Assembly: GCA_030431455.1 (NCBI GenBank)
Contig: JAUIJE010000001.1
Span: 372,001 to 436,000, forward strand
Length of the DNA stretch: 64,000 bases
Source of the DNA: a bacterium
Lineage (GTDB): Bacteria > Myxococcota > UBA727 > JAUIJE01
Reading direction: 5' to 3'
Shown here: piece by piece, positions 40,264-50,049 of the stretch
Layout of the letters: each line of letters begins with the position of its first letter
Position numbering within the stretch: the first letter of the stretch is position 1
The notes under the pieces: generated by a model
Told to the model about the DNA's origin: nothing
The model's database searches: none
What the model saw: the letters and a program-made list of their open reading frames with translations, nothing else
Position numbers and translations under genes: made by a program

Positions 40264-41166
40264 TTAGGCCTCGAGGCCAAACATCAGCGAACGGTGCAGG
40301 GCGGCCCCGGCCATGACCCCCGACGCGGCGGCCAGCGTGGCGTTGCTCATCATCACCGCCGCGTCCCCGGCCGCGAACACCCCGGGCACGGTGGTGCCCT
40401 GCATCTTGTCCACCACGATGCGTGGGCCCATGGGGCCGGACTCGATGGCGCAGCCGAGCTGTTCGGCGAGGTCGCTGGCCAGGGACACGTCAGGGGCCAC
40501 AAACAGCGCGGCGGTGGGCACCGCGGTGCCGTCGTCGAGCCGCACCGCGTCGAGGTCGGTGCCGTGGCCGGACAGTCCGGTAACTTTGCGTTCTTCGACC
40601 TTTGTGCCCCGGGCGTCGAGCTGCGCGCGCTCTTCGTCGGTCGGAGCCCAATGCCCTTGTGTGAAGTAGGTGGTCGGGCCCCAATCGGGAATCATCAGCC
40701 CTTGGTGCACCGACAGGGGCGAGGTCGCGAGCACCCCCAGCGGCCGGTTCATGAACTCGAAGCCGTGACAGTACGGACAGTGCAGCACGGTGCTGCCCCA
40801 GCGTTCGCGCAGGCCGGGCAGGTCGGGCAACGTGTCGCGCAGGCCGGTGGCGAGCAGCAGACGCGCGCCCTCTTGTTCGCTCCCGTCGTCGAGGGTGAGC
40901 ACGAAGTGTTCGCCCGCGGCCCGGGCGCGGGTGGCCCGCGCCGTCCGCTGGGTCACCGCGGGGTAAGCGCCAAGCTGGGCCCGGGCGTCGGCGAGGATGT
41001 CGCCCGGGGGCCGGCCATCGTGGCCCAGAAAGCCGTGGGCGGCCGGGGAGGTGCGGTTGCGCGGGGCGCCCGCGTCGACGAGCAGGGTCTTTTTGCCCGC
41101 CCGGCCGAGCATGGTCGCGGCCGCCTGGCCCGCGAAGCTGCCGCCGATGATGATCGCCTCGTACAT
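40264..41166 (-). CDS. Thioredoxin-reductase-like NAD(P)/FAD oxidoreductase
   Basis: 300 residues with GAGGAG before the ATG. The FAD-binding motif IIIGGSFAGQAAA starts at residue 5. A CPYC motif (VLHCPYCHGFE) resembles the redox-active dithiol of thioredoxin reductase, while the NADP domain is short and unusual. The C-terminal FAAGDAAVM completes the FAD site. It probably reduces a thiol or disulphide partner. It is divergent from an Rrf2 regulator and carries the candidate Rrf2 operator in its 5' region. Confidence 0.88.
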   Translation of the reverse strand: MYEAIIIGGSFAGQAAATMLGRAGKKTLLVDAGAPRNRTSPAAHGFLGHDGRPPGDILADARAQLGAYPAVTQRTARATRARAAGEHFVLTLDDGSEQEGARLLLATGLRDTLPDLPGLRERWGSTVLHCPYCHGFEFMNRPLGVLATSPLSVHQGLMIPDWGPTTYFTQGHWAPTDEERAQLDARGTKVEERKVTGLSGHGTDLDAVRLDDGTAVPTAALFVAPDVSLASDLAEQLGCAIESGPMGPRIVVDKMQGTTVPGVFAAGDAAVMMSNATLAAASGVMAGAALHRSLMFGLEA

Positions 41167-41177
41167 GGTCTGCTCCT

Positions 41178-41200
41178 CACGTAAGCGTGTTTGTTACGTG
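41178..41200 (-). promoter_or_regulatory. Candidate Rrf2 operator
   Basis: A perfect inverted repeat, CACGTAA-N9-TTACGTG, lies 11-34 bases upstream of the thioredoxin-reductase-like start and beside the divergent rrf2 gene. A second short dyad, ACAT-AAA-ATGT, lies at about 41228-41238. On the minus strand TTGCAT and CTATCA with 17 bases between could form the promoter. Confidence 0.55.
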
Positions 41201-41273
41201 ATAGCGAAGGGCCCGCCGTTCATGCAACATAAAATGTTCTGTTTGGCCTCTGCGCCCGTGGTATGACTTGTCC

Positions 41274-41735
41274 ATGCGCCCCGACCGCCGCCTGTCCCGG
41301 ATGCTGCACGTGCTGATCCACCTCGACCGGCACGGCGGCCGGCTCACCTCGGACGACATCGCGCAGATGCTGGGCACCAACCCGGTGGTGGTGCGCCGGT
41401 CCATGGCCGGGCTCCGGGAGCGCGGCTACGTCGAATCCGTGAAGGGCCACGGCGGGGGCTGGGCCCTGACCCGGCCGCTGTCGGACATCACCTTGCTCGA
41501 CGTGTACATGGCGTTGGGTGAGCCCGGGCTGTTCGCCCTGGCCACGAGCCAGGACAACCCCCGTTGCCTGGTCGAGCGCGCGGTCACCGACCGCCTGGAC
41601 GAGACCCTGGACCAGGCCCGCGAGCTTTTGCTCGGGCGGTTCGCGGAGATCACCGTGGCCGAGGTGGCGGGGGATTTTGAGCACCGCTTCGCCGCGCTGG
41701 ACGACGACGAACGGTGCGCGAGCGACGCGGGCTAG
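41274..41735 (+). CDS. Rrf2-family transcriptional regulator
   Basis: 153 residues. The winged helix typical of Rrf2 is present (MLHVLIHLDRHGGRLTSDDIAQMLGTNPVVVRRSMAGLRERGYVESVKGHGGGWAL pattern). The cysteine cluster of Fe-S-type Rrf2 members is not evident; only Cys near residue 101 and one at the C terminus are present, so sensing may be through thiols. TATGAC (41262-41267) with an upstream TG ends six bases before the ATG, so the message is predicted leaderless. It likely controls the divergent flavoprotein gene. Confidence 0.88.
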   Translation: MRPDRRLSRMLHVLIHLDRHGGRLTSDDIAQMLGTNPVVVRRSMAGLRERGYVESVKGHGGGWALTRPLSDITLLDVYMALGEPGLFALATSQDNPRCLVERAVTDRLDETLDQARELLLGRFAEITVAEVAGDFEHRFAALDDDERCASDAG

Positions 41736-41741
41736 CCGCGT

Positions 41742-44039
<2,298 letters not shown>

Positions 44040-44147
44040 GCACAATCTATAGCGCGGCGATGTCGCGCGGCCACGGGGGCTGGCGATTTGGCGTTTCACC
44101 CGCGGGGCCCGGGCGGGTCTATGGTGGTTTACGGGAGGCATGGACGA

Positions 44148-45662
44148 ATGAGAATCTGGACAGGCGCAGGGCTGGCGTTGTGGTTGGGGCTTTTCGCGGG
44201 GTGCCCAGGCGAGACGGACGGGACGGACGCAGGGCCCGGCGAGGACGCGGGTGGTGGGGCGCCTGACGGCGGCCTGGAGGACCCGTCGGACGGCGGAGCC
44301 GACGCCGGTTCTTCAGGAGATGGGGATGGCGATGGAGACGGAGATGGAGATGGAGATGGAGATGGTGATGGAGATGGAGATGGTGATGGAGAGGGGCCGC
44401 CTGACGGCGGCTTGGAAGAACCGTCGGACGGCGGAGCCGCCGACGCCGGTTCTTCAGGCGACGGCGACGGGGATGGGGATGGAGACGGAGACGGAGACGG
44501 AGACGGCGACGCGTCGTGCGCGGGCAGTTGTGGCTTGGCCCTGTCCCCCGGCGGGACGTGCAGCTGTTCGGCCGCGTGCCTGACCGCGGGCGACTGCTGC
44601 GCCGACTACGAGGTCGCTTGCGGGGGCCCGGGGATGTGCGGTCCCGCGGCGCCCCCCGACAACTACTGCCAAGAGGGCACGACCCCGTCGGGCATCGCGC
44701 CGCCCATGGACTACGGGGCCCCCGGCAGCTACGCGGTGGCCGAGGCGACCTTCGCCAACCCGCTCGACACCATCGGTCCGCCCAACCCGGGCGACATCAC
44801 GGTGTTCACCCCGGTGGGCGAGACCGACGTGCCGGTCATTTTCTTCAGCCATGCCTTCGCCGCCATCAACGTGAACCTCTACCGGCCGTTGCTCGAGATG
44901 CTCGCCAGCCACGGCTTCGCGGTGGTGTTCGTGCCGTACCCCATCGGGGGCGGGGCCGACGGCAACGAGACCAAATACGCGTGGCTCGACGCCGGCTTCG
45001 TCGAGGCCGCGGCCCAGTTTCCCACCGTGTTCGACCTGACCCGGGTCGGCTTTGTCGGCCACTCCTTTGGCGCGGGCGCCACCCCGGAGATGGCCCGGCT
45101 CGGCATCGTCGAGCGGGGCTGGGGGAGCGCGGCGCGCTTCATGTTCATCATCGCGCCTTGGTACTCGTGGGGCACGGGCTACGACACCCTGCCCACCGAC
45201 ATGCTCACCATCGTGCAGGTGTACGCCGACGACGACGTGAACGATCATGAGATCGCGGCCCAGGACATCTGGGACGCGCTCCCCGCGGCCATGCCCAAAC
45301 AGTGGCAAGTGGTGCGCAGCGACACCTGCACCTGCGCGCTCACCGCCGGCCACTCCGTGCCCGGCTGCGGCGCCGGCACCGTCAACCCCGAGGCGGGGGG
45401 CACGCTCAATGCCCATGACCGCTGGGCGGTGTGGCGCCGGATGCACGCCGCGGCCGCCTATGCCCTGTTGTCCGACGCCGCGGCGTCGGACGTCGCCCTC
45501 GGGGTGGACCGCTACCTGGGGCATTGGGTCGGCTGCGAGGATGACCGCGACGTGACCCCGCTCGAGGTCTCGGCCGCGCCCGCGCCCACCGCCTGCCAGC
45601 CCTACATGTACGACTACGCCGCCCGCTGCGACAACGCCGACGTGGGCTATCCCTGCCCCTGA
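44148..45662 (+). CDS. Lipoprotein: GDGDG linker, somatomedin-B-like domain and alpha/beta hydrolase
   Basis: 504 residues. The lipobox is LFAGC. Two PDGG/PSDGG modules and two (Gly-Asp)n runs fill about residues 28-122. A small Cys-rich domain (about 124-158) with C-x3-C, CSCSAAC and DCCADYEVAC matches the somatomedin-B pattern. The remainder is an alpha/beta hydrolase: FFSHAFAA oxyanion region, nucleophile Ser306 in GHSFGAG, a His near 405 in AGHSVPGC. Similar catalytic domains occur in PET/lipase-like and chlorophyllase-like secreted hydrolases; the substrate is unknown. GGGAGG stands nine bases before ATG 44148. Confidence 0.82.
   Translation: MRIWTGAGLALWLGLFAGCPGETDGTDAGPGEDAGGGAPDGGLEDPSDGGADAGSSGDGDGDGDGDGDGDGDGDGDGDGDGEGPPDGGLEEPSDGGAADAGSSGDGDGDGDGDGDGDGDGDASCAGSCGLALSPGGTCSCSAACLTAGDCCADYEVACGGPGMCGPAAPPDNYCQEGTTPSGIAPPMDYGAPGSYAVAEATFANPLDTIGPPNPGDITVFTPVGETDVPVIFFSHAFAAINVNLYRPLLEMLASHGFAVVFVPYPIGGGADGNETKYAWLDAGFVEAAAQFPTVFDLTRVGFVGHSFGAGATPEMARLGIVERGWGSAARFMFIIAPWYSWGTGYDTLPTDMLTIVQVYADDDVNDHEIAAQDIWDALPAAMPKQWQVVRSDTCTCALTAGHSVPGCGAGTVNPEAGGTLNAHDRWAVWRRMHAAAAYALLSDAAASDVALGVDRYLGHWVGCEDDRDVTPLEVSAAPAPTACQPYMYDYAARCDNADVGYPCP
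44258..44515 (+). repeat. Two linker cassettes (PDGG/PSDGG plus GDGDG) homologous to 700-835
   Basis: Cassettes beginning at about 44258 and 44394 each consist of a 65-70 bp segment encoding PDGG-x-E-x-PSDGGA followed by GGAGAT/GACGG repeats (about 44320-44392 and 44458-44513). They are nearly identical to 700-768 of the SGNH hydrolase gene, 43 kb away, including the same codons. Confidence 0.85.
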
Positions 45663-45751
45663 CCGGGGCGAGAAATTTCGGTCGTTTTTTTGGAGCCGGC
45701 CCCGGTCGCCCTTAGGCTCCTCCTTGCCCCACCGAGGGCCAGGAGGCAGCC

Positions 45752-46165
45752 ATGGGCGTCGATGTACAACAAGGTCGTACCTTTCAAAGCACCGTGATTC
45801 CCCTCGTGTGGGCCGCGCCGGAGCTCACCCGGGTTCCCGTGGCGATGCGGGCCTGGGTCGCGGGCGAAAACGGCGCCGGCGCGCACATCGTCAGCCACGT
45901 GGGCGAAGACGCGGTCGAGCTGGTCGGCGCGGTCAGCGGCCTGACCATCGGCGAGACCGTGGCCATCTCCCTGCGCACCGAGACCCACGGCAACATCGTG
46001 CTCTCGGCGAGCGTGCACCGGGCGGACAAGGGCAAAGCGGTGTTGTGGTTTGACCGCCCGTCCGACGAGGCCCACAAGCGGCTCGTGCGGTTCGTGAACG
46101 ACGCCCGCATCGGCAATGCCGCTGCACGCCGGGGCGGGCTCTACGAGTTTTTGCACGCGGCCTGA
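45752..46165 (+). CDS. Small protein, possibly a degenerate PilZ-like domain
   Basis: 137 residues, cytoplasmic, with a strong AGGAGG. The strand pattern (a basic first strand, GxHIVSHVGEDAVEL, LTIGETVAISLRT, a Gly-rich loop, a final helix) resembles PilZ domains, but the RxxxR and D/NxSxxG signatures for c-di-GMP binding are absent. No other family is recognised. It could be a non-binding PilZ-type adaptor. Confidence 0.55.
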   Translation: MGVDVQQGRTFQSTVIPLVWAAPELTRVPVAMRAWVAGENGAGAHIVSHVGEDAVELVGAVSGLTIGETVAISLRTETHGNIVLSASVHRADKGKAVLWFDRPSDEAHKRLVRFVNDARIGNAAARRGGLYEFLHAA

Positions 46166-46171
46166 CCCGGG

Positions 46172-46735
46172 CTACGAGCTGGCCGCGGCCTCCGCGGCGG
46201 TCTTCAGGTCCTGGGCGAAGGTCTCGAAGCTCTTCCGAAAATCGGGCAGCGAGCCTTCGATCATGGAGAGCATGCCGCCAGAGAACACCTCTTGCATCGC
46301 GAAGGTCGTGCCCGCGTCCGACCTGGTCAGGCGGTAGGTCCGCACCCCCGCAAACATGCCAAGCGGCATGCCGTCCTCCCACACCATCTCCGTGGGCGGG
46401 CTGAACGTGGTCACCGCGAGGTTGAACGTCTGGTCCGGCGCGTCCTTGACCACCAACGTCACTTCCCCGTCCTGTTCGATGCTGCCCTCGATGGACACCA
46501 GCGCGCTGTTCCACTCTCGCCAGCGGGTCACGTCGGTGAGCGCGGCCCACACCACCTCGGGCGGGGCCGCGATCTCCACCGACACGCCGTACGCCACATG
46601 GTCGTCGGTCTTGTCCATCACCGCCTTGCCGTCCGCGGCCTGGAGCAGTCCCGGTACCTCCCGCGTGGTCGAACACCCGCTCACCAGGATGGTCGCTCCC
46701 ATCAGCCAACCGCACACCAAAACCCCGCGCGTCAT
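46172..46735 (-). CDS. SRPBCC-domain lipoprotein
   Basis: 187 residues. The signal peptide ends in ILVSGC, so the protein is exported and lipidated, which is unusual for an SRPBCC (START/Bet v1-like) fold. The domain is clear: VSVEIAAPPEVVWAALTDVTRWREWNSALVSIEG, then beta strands and a final amphipathic helix. It presumably binds a hydrophobic ligand in the envelope. Its ATG overlaps the upstream stop (TGATG) with GGGAGG before it, making it the third gene of the ArsR operon. Confidence 0.85.
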   Translation of the reverse strand: MTRGVLVCGWLMGATILVSGCSTTREVPGLLQAADGKAVMDKTDDHVAYGVSVEIAAPPEVVWAALTDVTRWREWNSALVSIEGSIEQDGEVTLVVKDAPDQTFNLAVTTFSPPTEMVWEDGMPLGMFAGVRTYRLTRSDAGTTFAMQEVFSGGMLSMIEGSLPDFRKSFETFAQDLKTAAEAAASS

Positions 46736-47169
46736 CACGCCTCCCTCTCGATGGACTCGTCGATATATTGTGAATAGCTGCCCAGCACCCGGTCCCAAGA
46801 CCTGACGAAAATGTCCATGACCTTGTCGAACCGATCCCCGGCCGCCCCCGCGGAGTGGATCACGTCCACCCGGGTGGTCTCGCCCTCGGGGGTGAACGTG
46901 ACCTCGACGGTGGTGGGCGCGTCGAGCGCCCCCGGCCACCAGGTGAACACCAACGCGTCGGGGGGCGACCAGCGCACCACTTCGCCGAGGGTGAACGTCT
47001 CCCCGGAGGGCGCGGTCTCCACAAACGCGCCCTGGTCAAACGCCAGCCGCGACCCGTCGAACTTCTTGTGGCCGGCCGGCCACCACAAATCCACCTCGGC
47101 GGTGAACGCGCTGAACGCCCGCGCGGGCGAGCACCGGACGACCACGGACTTGCGCAACGGGTCAGTCAT
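46735..47169 (-). CDS. SRPBCC (AHSA1-like) protein
   Basis: 144 residues from ATG 47169. Bet v1-like features include a first strand with CSPARAFSAFTAEVDLWWP, the VVRWSPPDALVFTWWPG segment and a C-terminal helix (FDKVMDIFVRSWDRVLGSY). Such ArsR-SRPBCC pairs are common in bacteria; ligand and role are unknown. It overlaps the arsR stop by eight bases and the next gene by TGATG, so all three genes are one transcript. Confidence 0.88.
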   Translation of the reverse strand: MTDPLRKSVVVRCSPARAFSAFTAEVDLWWPAGHKKFDGSRLAFDQGAFVETAPSGETFTLGEVVRWSPPDALVFTWWPGALDAPTTVEVTFTPEGETTRVDVIHSAGAAGDRFDKVMDIFVRSWDRVLGSYSQYIDESIEREA

Positions 47170-47482
47170 CCAAGTTCTCCGCGACCATCGCGAACCGGGC
47201 GAGGGCTTCATCCCAGAACGCGTCCAGCCAGGCCCGGGCCTCGTCGAACCCGCGCTTGTCCAATGCATAGACATTCTGGTTGCCGTAGGCGCTGTGGGAG
47301 ACCAGACCCGCCCCCTGCAGGACCTTCAGGTGCTTGGACACCGCGGGCCGCGAGATGGGCAGCGCCGCGGCCAGGGCCCCCACCGAGCGGGGGTGGGCGG
47401 CCAGCCGCCGCATGATCTCCCGCCGCACGGGATTGCCCAGAGCATCAAAAACTGCTGATTTTTCAACTGGTTGTGCGCCCAT
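47162..47482 (-). CDS. ArsR-family regulator (SRPBCC-associated type)
   Basis: 106 residues from ATG 47482. It has the winged-helix region AVFDALGNPVRREIMRRLAAHPRSVGALAAALPISRPAVSKHLKVLQGAGLV and lacks the metal-binding Cys pair of classical ArsR, as is common in SRPBCC-linked members. The start is supported by a GAGG upstream. Two 16-bp palindromes sit directly upstream and should be its operators. Confidence 0.92.
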   Translation of the reverse strand: MGAQPVEKSAVFDALGNPVRREIMRRLAAHPRSVGALAAALPISRPAVSKHLKVLQGAGLVSHSAYGNQNVYALDKRGFDEARAWLDAFWDEALARFAMVAENLDD

Positions 47483-47487
47483 GTCCG

Positions 47488-47530
47488 GTAACCTCAAAGT
47501 TACCGTAACTTGGAAGTTACCACGCGTCAA
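47488..47530 (-). promoter_or_regulatory. ArsR operon promoter with two palindromic operators
   Basis: TTGACG (47530-47525) and TACGGT (47507-47502) are separated by 17 bases on the minus strand. Two copies of the dyad GTAACYT-N2-AAGTTAC lie at 47505-47520 (perfect) and 47488-47503 (one mismatch), 17 bases apart. They cover the spacer, the -10 and the start region, which fits autorepression. Confidence 0.75.
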
Positions 47531-47623
47531 CCGGCAACCGCCAAGCGGCAACCATCAACCGCCAACCGTCAACCGGCAACCGCCAACCGCCAACCGCCAG
47601 CCGCCAGCCGCCAGCCGCCACCC
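47526..47623. repeat. Fourteen degenerate 7-bp repeats (GCCAACC-type)
   Basis: Fourteen consecutive heptamers of the form (G/A)(C/G/T)CAACC or GCCAGCC occupy the gap between the MFS gene 3' end and the arsR promoter. The first unit contains the -35 of the arsR promoter. Seven is not a multiple of three and the tract is intergenic, so length change would not disturb a protein but could alter promoter context. Confidence 0.85.
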
Positions 47624-47671
47624 CGTCAGCAGGCAACCAGAACCGCAGCCGCACCCTTCGACCGCCTGGCG

Positions 47672-48967
47672 TCAAGCGTCCGCGGGGGCCTCGGCGCCGT
47701 CCCCGGGGGGCACGGGGGCGGGGGAGGCGCCGGGGGCGTCGCCGTCGGTGCCCAGGTCGGGGTGCCGGCGCAAGGTGGCGAGCACCACGAGGAGGGCGAG
47801 GGCCATGAAGCCGGCGCCCGCGAAAAAGGACACGCCGGGAAGCTCGGCGATGGCGTCCTCGCCGCTGAAGTGCGCGAACAGCTGGGTCGAGATGAGGGGC
47901 GCGAACACCGCGGTCAGGGACATCAAGGAGGTGAGCGCGCCTTGCACGCTGCCTTGTTCGTTGCCGGGGACCGCGCCCGCGACCATGCCCTGGATCGCGG
48001 GGCCGGCGATGCCGCCGAGGGCGCCGAACAAGATGGTGGCGATGACCATCCAGCCCTGGGTCGCGGCCCCGTAAAAGCAGAACGAGACGATGGCGATGAG
48101 AAACCCGAACACCACCGCCCGGCGCTCGCCGAGGACGGGCATGATGCGCCGGATGAGGCCCCCTTGCACGACGGCGGCGGCGAGGCCGACGACGGTGAGG
48201 GCGAGGCCGTTTTCGAGTTCGCCCCAGCCGTAGCGGTAATTGGTGTACAGCACCCACACGGTCTCGAGGCCCCGCTGGGCCAGGGAGAAGAACAAGAACG
48301 CAAACGCGAGGCCGAGGACCGCGGGGTAGGCCTTGAGCGCGTACAGGCCTCCAATGGGATTGGCGCGGGCCCAGGAAAAGGGGCGGCGGTTCTCCTCGGG
48401 GAGCGACTCGGGGAGCACAAAAAAGCCGTACGCGGCGTTGAGGAGGGTGACGAAGGCAGCGGCGAAGAACGGGAGCCGGAGCCAGACCTCGCCGAGCAGG
48501 CCGCCGAGGGCGGGCCCGAGGATGAAGCCGAGGCCGAAGGCGGCGCCGACCAGGCCGAAGTTTTGGGCGCGGGTCTCCTTGGTGGAGATGTCCGCGATGT
48601 ACGCGTTCGCCGCGGTGATGGTCGCGCCGGTGAAGCCCGAGACCACCCGGGCCGCGAACAGCCACCACAACGTGGGGGCAAAGCCCATCACCAGGTAGTC
48701 GACCCCGAACGCGAACAGGGCGAGGAGAATCACCCGCCGGCGCCCGTAGCGATCGGACAGGGCGCCGATCAAGGGCGCACAAAGAAACTGCATCAGCGAG
48801 TAGACCGCGGCGAGCACACCGTAGTAGCTCGCGGCCTCGCTGGCGCTGCCGCCGGTCATCTCGGTGACGAGCTGGGGCAGAACAGGGATGATGATGCCGA
48901 TGCCGAGCACATCGAGCAGAAGGGTGATGAAGATGAACTTCACGCCCGCTTTGCGGTTCTGGGCCAT
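47672..48967 (-). CDS. MFS drug efflux transporter, TetA/TCR-like
   Basis: 431 residues and 12 predicted transmembrane helices. The hallmark loop motif A is LSDRYGRRRVIL between TM2 and TM3, and the N-terminal LLDVLGIGIIIPVLPQL is typical of the TetA(TCR) group of proton-driven antiporters. No tetracycline specificity can be claimed; close chromosomal homologues export diverse compounds. The Pro/Ala-rich C-terminal tail is about 35 residues. It is divergent from ppk2 over 175 bases that contain GC-rich hairpins (about 49033-49096). Confidence 0.9.
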   Translation of the reverse strand: MAQNRKAGVKFIFITLLLDVLGIGIIIPVLPQLVTEMTGGSASEAASYYGVLAAVYSLMQFLCAPLIGALSDRYGRRRVILLALFAFGVDYLVMGFAPTLWWLFAARVVSGFTGATITAANAYIADISTKETRAQNFGLVGAAFGLGFILGPALGGLLGEVWLRLPFFAAAFVTLLNAAYGFFVLPESLPEENRRPFSWARANPIGGLYALKAYPAVLGLAFAFLFFSLAQRGLETVWVLYTNYRYGWGELENGLALTVVGLAAAVVQGGLIRRIMPVLGERRAVVFGFLIAIVSFCFYGAATQGWMVIATILFGALGGIAGPAIQGMVAGAVPGNEQGSVQGALTSLMSLTAVFAPLISTQLFAHFSGEDAIAELPGVSFFAGAGFMALALLVVLATLRRHPDLGTDGDAPGASPAPVPPGDGAEAPADA

Positions 48968-49142
48968 GCGACCTCCGGTGGCGCGCCCCGTGACCTAACG
49001 TCCTTTCGGGCCTGCGTCGATGCCGGGGGCGCGGGTTGGCCCACTTCGGTCGGCGGGGTGGGCAAAATCGCCCAACCCCGGCGGGGGCCAGGCCCCAAAA
49101 GACCTGCCGGGAGCTGGCACATGCCTTGTAGTCTCCTGGGCC

Positions 49143-50027
49143 ATGACGCTCTCCATCGCCTCGCCGCTCGCCCCCGAAGCCACCTTCACCGAAGACGAAC
49201 TCGTCGCGCTCAACAGCGAACGCGGCCTGCGCCAGGTGGTGCGCCGGGGGAAGAACGCCCGGCTGTCCAGCGCCCTCCGCTACCTGAAGTACGAGCGCCG
49301 CTTGCGCGCCCTCCAGGTCGAGCTGGTCAAACTCCAGCGCGCGGTCCAGGACGAAAACCGCCGGGTGGTGATCATCTTCGAGGGCCGGGACGCGGCCGGC
49401 AAGGGCGGGGCGATTCGTCGCTTCACCCACCACCTCAACCCGCGGGCCATGCGGGTGGTGGCGCTGCCCAAGCCCACCGACGAGGAGAAGGGCCAATGGT
49501 ACTTCCAGCGCTACGTCAACCAGCTGCCCAACCCCGGCGAGATCTGTTTCTTTGACCGCAGCTGGTACAACCGGGCGGTGGTGGAGCCGGTCAACGGTTT
49601 TTGCACCTCGGTCCAATACGAGCGCTTCATGCGCCAGGTGCCCGACTTCGAACACATGCTGCACGAGGACGGCATCGAGCTCATCAAGTTTTGGTTCTCC
49701 ATCACCCGCGACGAACAAGAGCGCCGCTTTGACGCCCGGCGCAAAGACCCGCTCAAACAGTGGAAGCTCTCCGACGTAGACCAGAAGGCCCAATCGCTCT
49801 GGGACGAGTACACCCACTACAAAGAAGCGATGTTCATGCGGACGCACACGTCGTTCGCCCCCTGGGTCATCGTCAAGGGCAACTCCAAAAAGACCGCCCG
49901 GCTCGAGAGCATCCGCTACGTGCTCACCAACGTGCCCTATGCCCAGGGCCGGCCCAACGTGCGCACCACCCCCGATCCCGAGTTCGTCTCGCGCTATCGT
50001 CGCGCGGTCGACCAGCTCGACATCTGA
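49143..50027 (+). CDS. ppk2: Polyphosphate kinase 2
   Basis: 294 residues. PPK2 motifs: Walker A GRDAAGKGGAIRR (about 79-91), the DRSWYNRAVVEPV Walker B-like region, and the lid Arg-rich RRKDPLKQWKLSDVD. It transfers phosphate between polyphosphate and nucleotides (ADP or GDP), belonging to the class I size group. The start is the only ATG giving a normal N terminus; TAGTCT (49129-49134) ends eight bases before it and there is no Shine-Dalgarno. Confidence 0.95.
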   Translation: MTLSIASPLAPEATFTEDELVALNSERGLRQVVRRGKNARLSSALRYLKYERRLRALQVELVKLQRAVQDENRRVVIIFEGRDAAGKGGAIRRFTHHLNPRAMRVVALPKPTDEEKGQWYFQRYVNQLPNPGEICFFDRSWYNRAVVEPVNGFCTSVQYERFMRQVPDFEHMLHEDGIELIKFWFSITRDEQERRFDARRKDPLKQWKLSDVDQKAQSLWDEYTHYKEAMFMRTHTSFAPWVIVKGNSKKTARLESIRYVLTNVPYAQGRPNVRTTPDPEFVSRYRRAVDQLDI

Positions 50028-50049
50028 CTTGTCCCGAAAGGCAACCGCT

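Noticed and set aside
44140-44151. Three-codon ORF (Met-Asp-Glu) overlapping the start of the gene at 44148 by ATGA
   Set aside because: The Shine-Dalgarno is one base from its ATG, too close for use; likely incidental.
47526-47623. CRISPR or coding repeats
   Set aside because: Seven-base units, degenerate, no spacers, and no reading frame with protein-like content.
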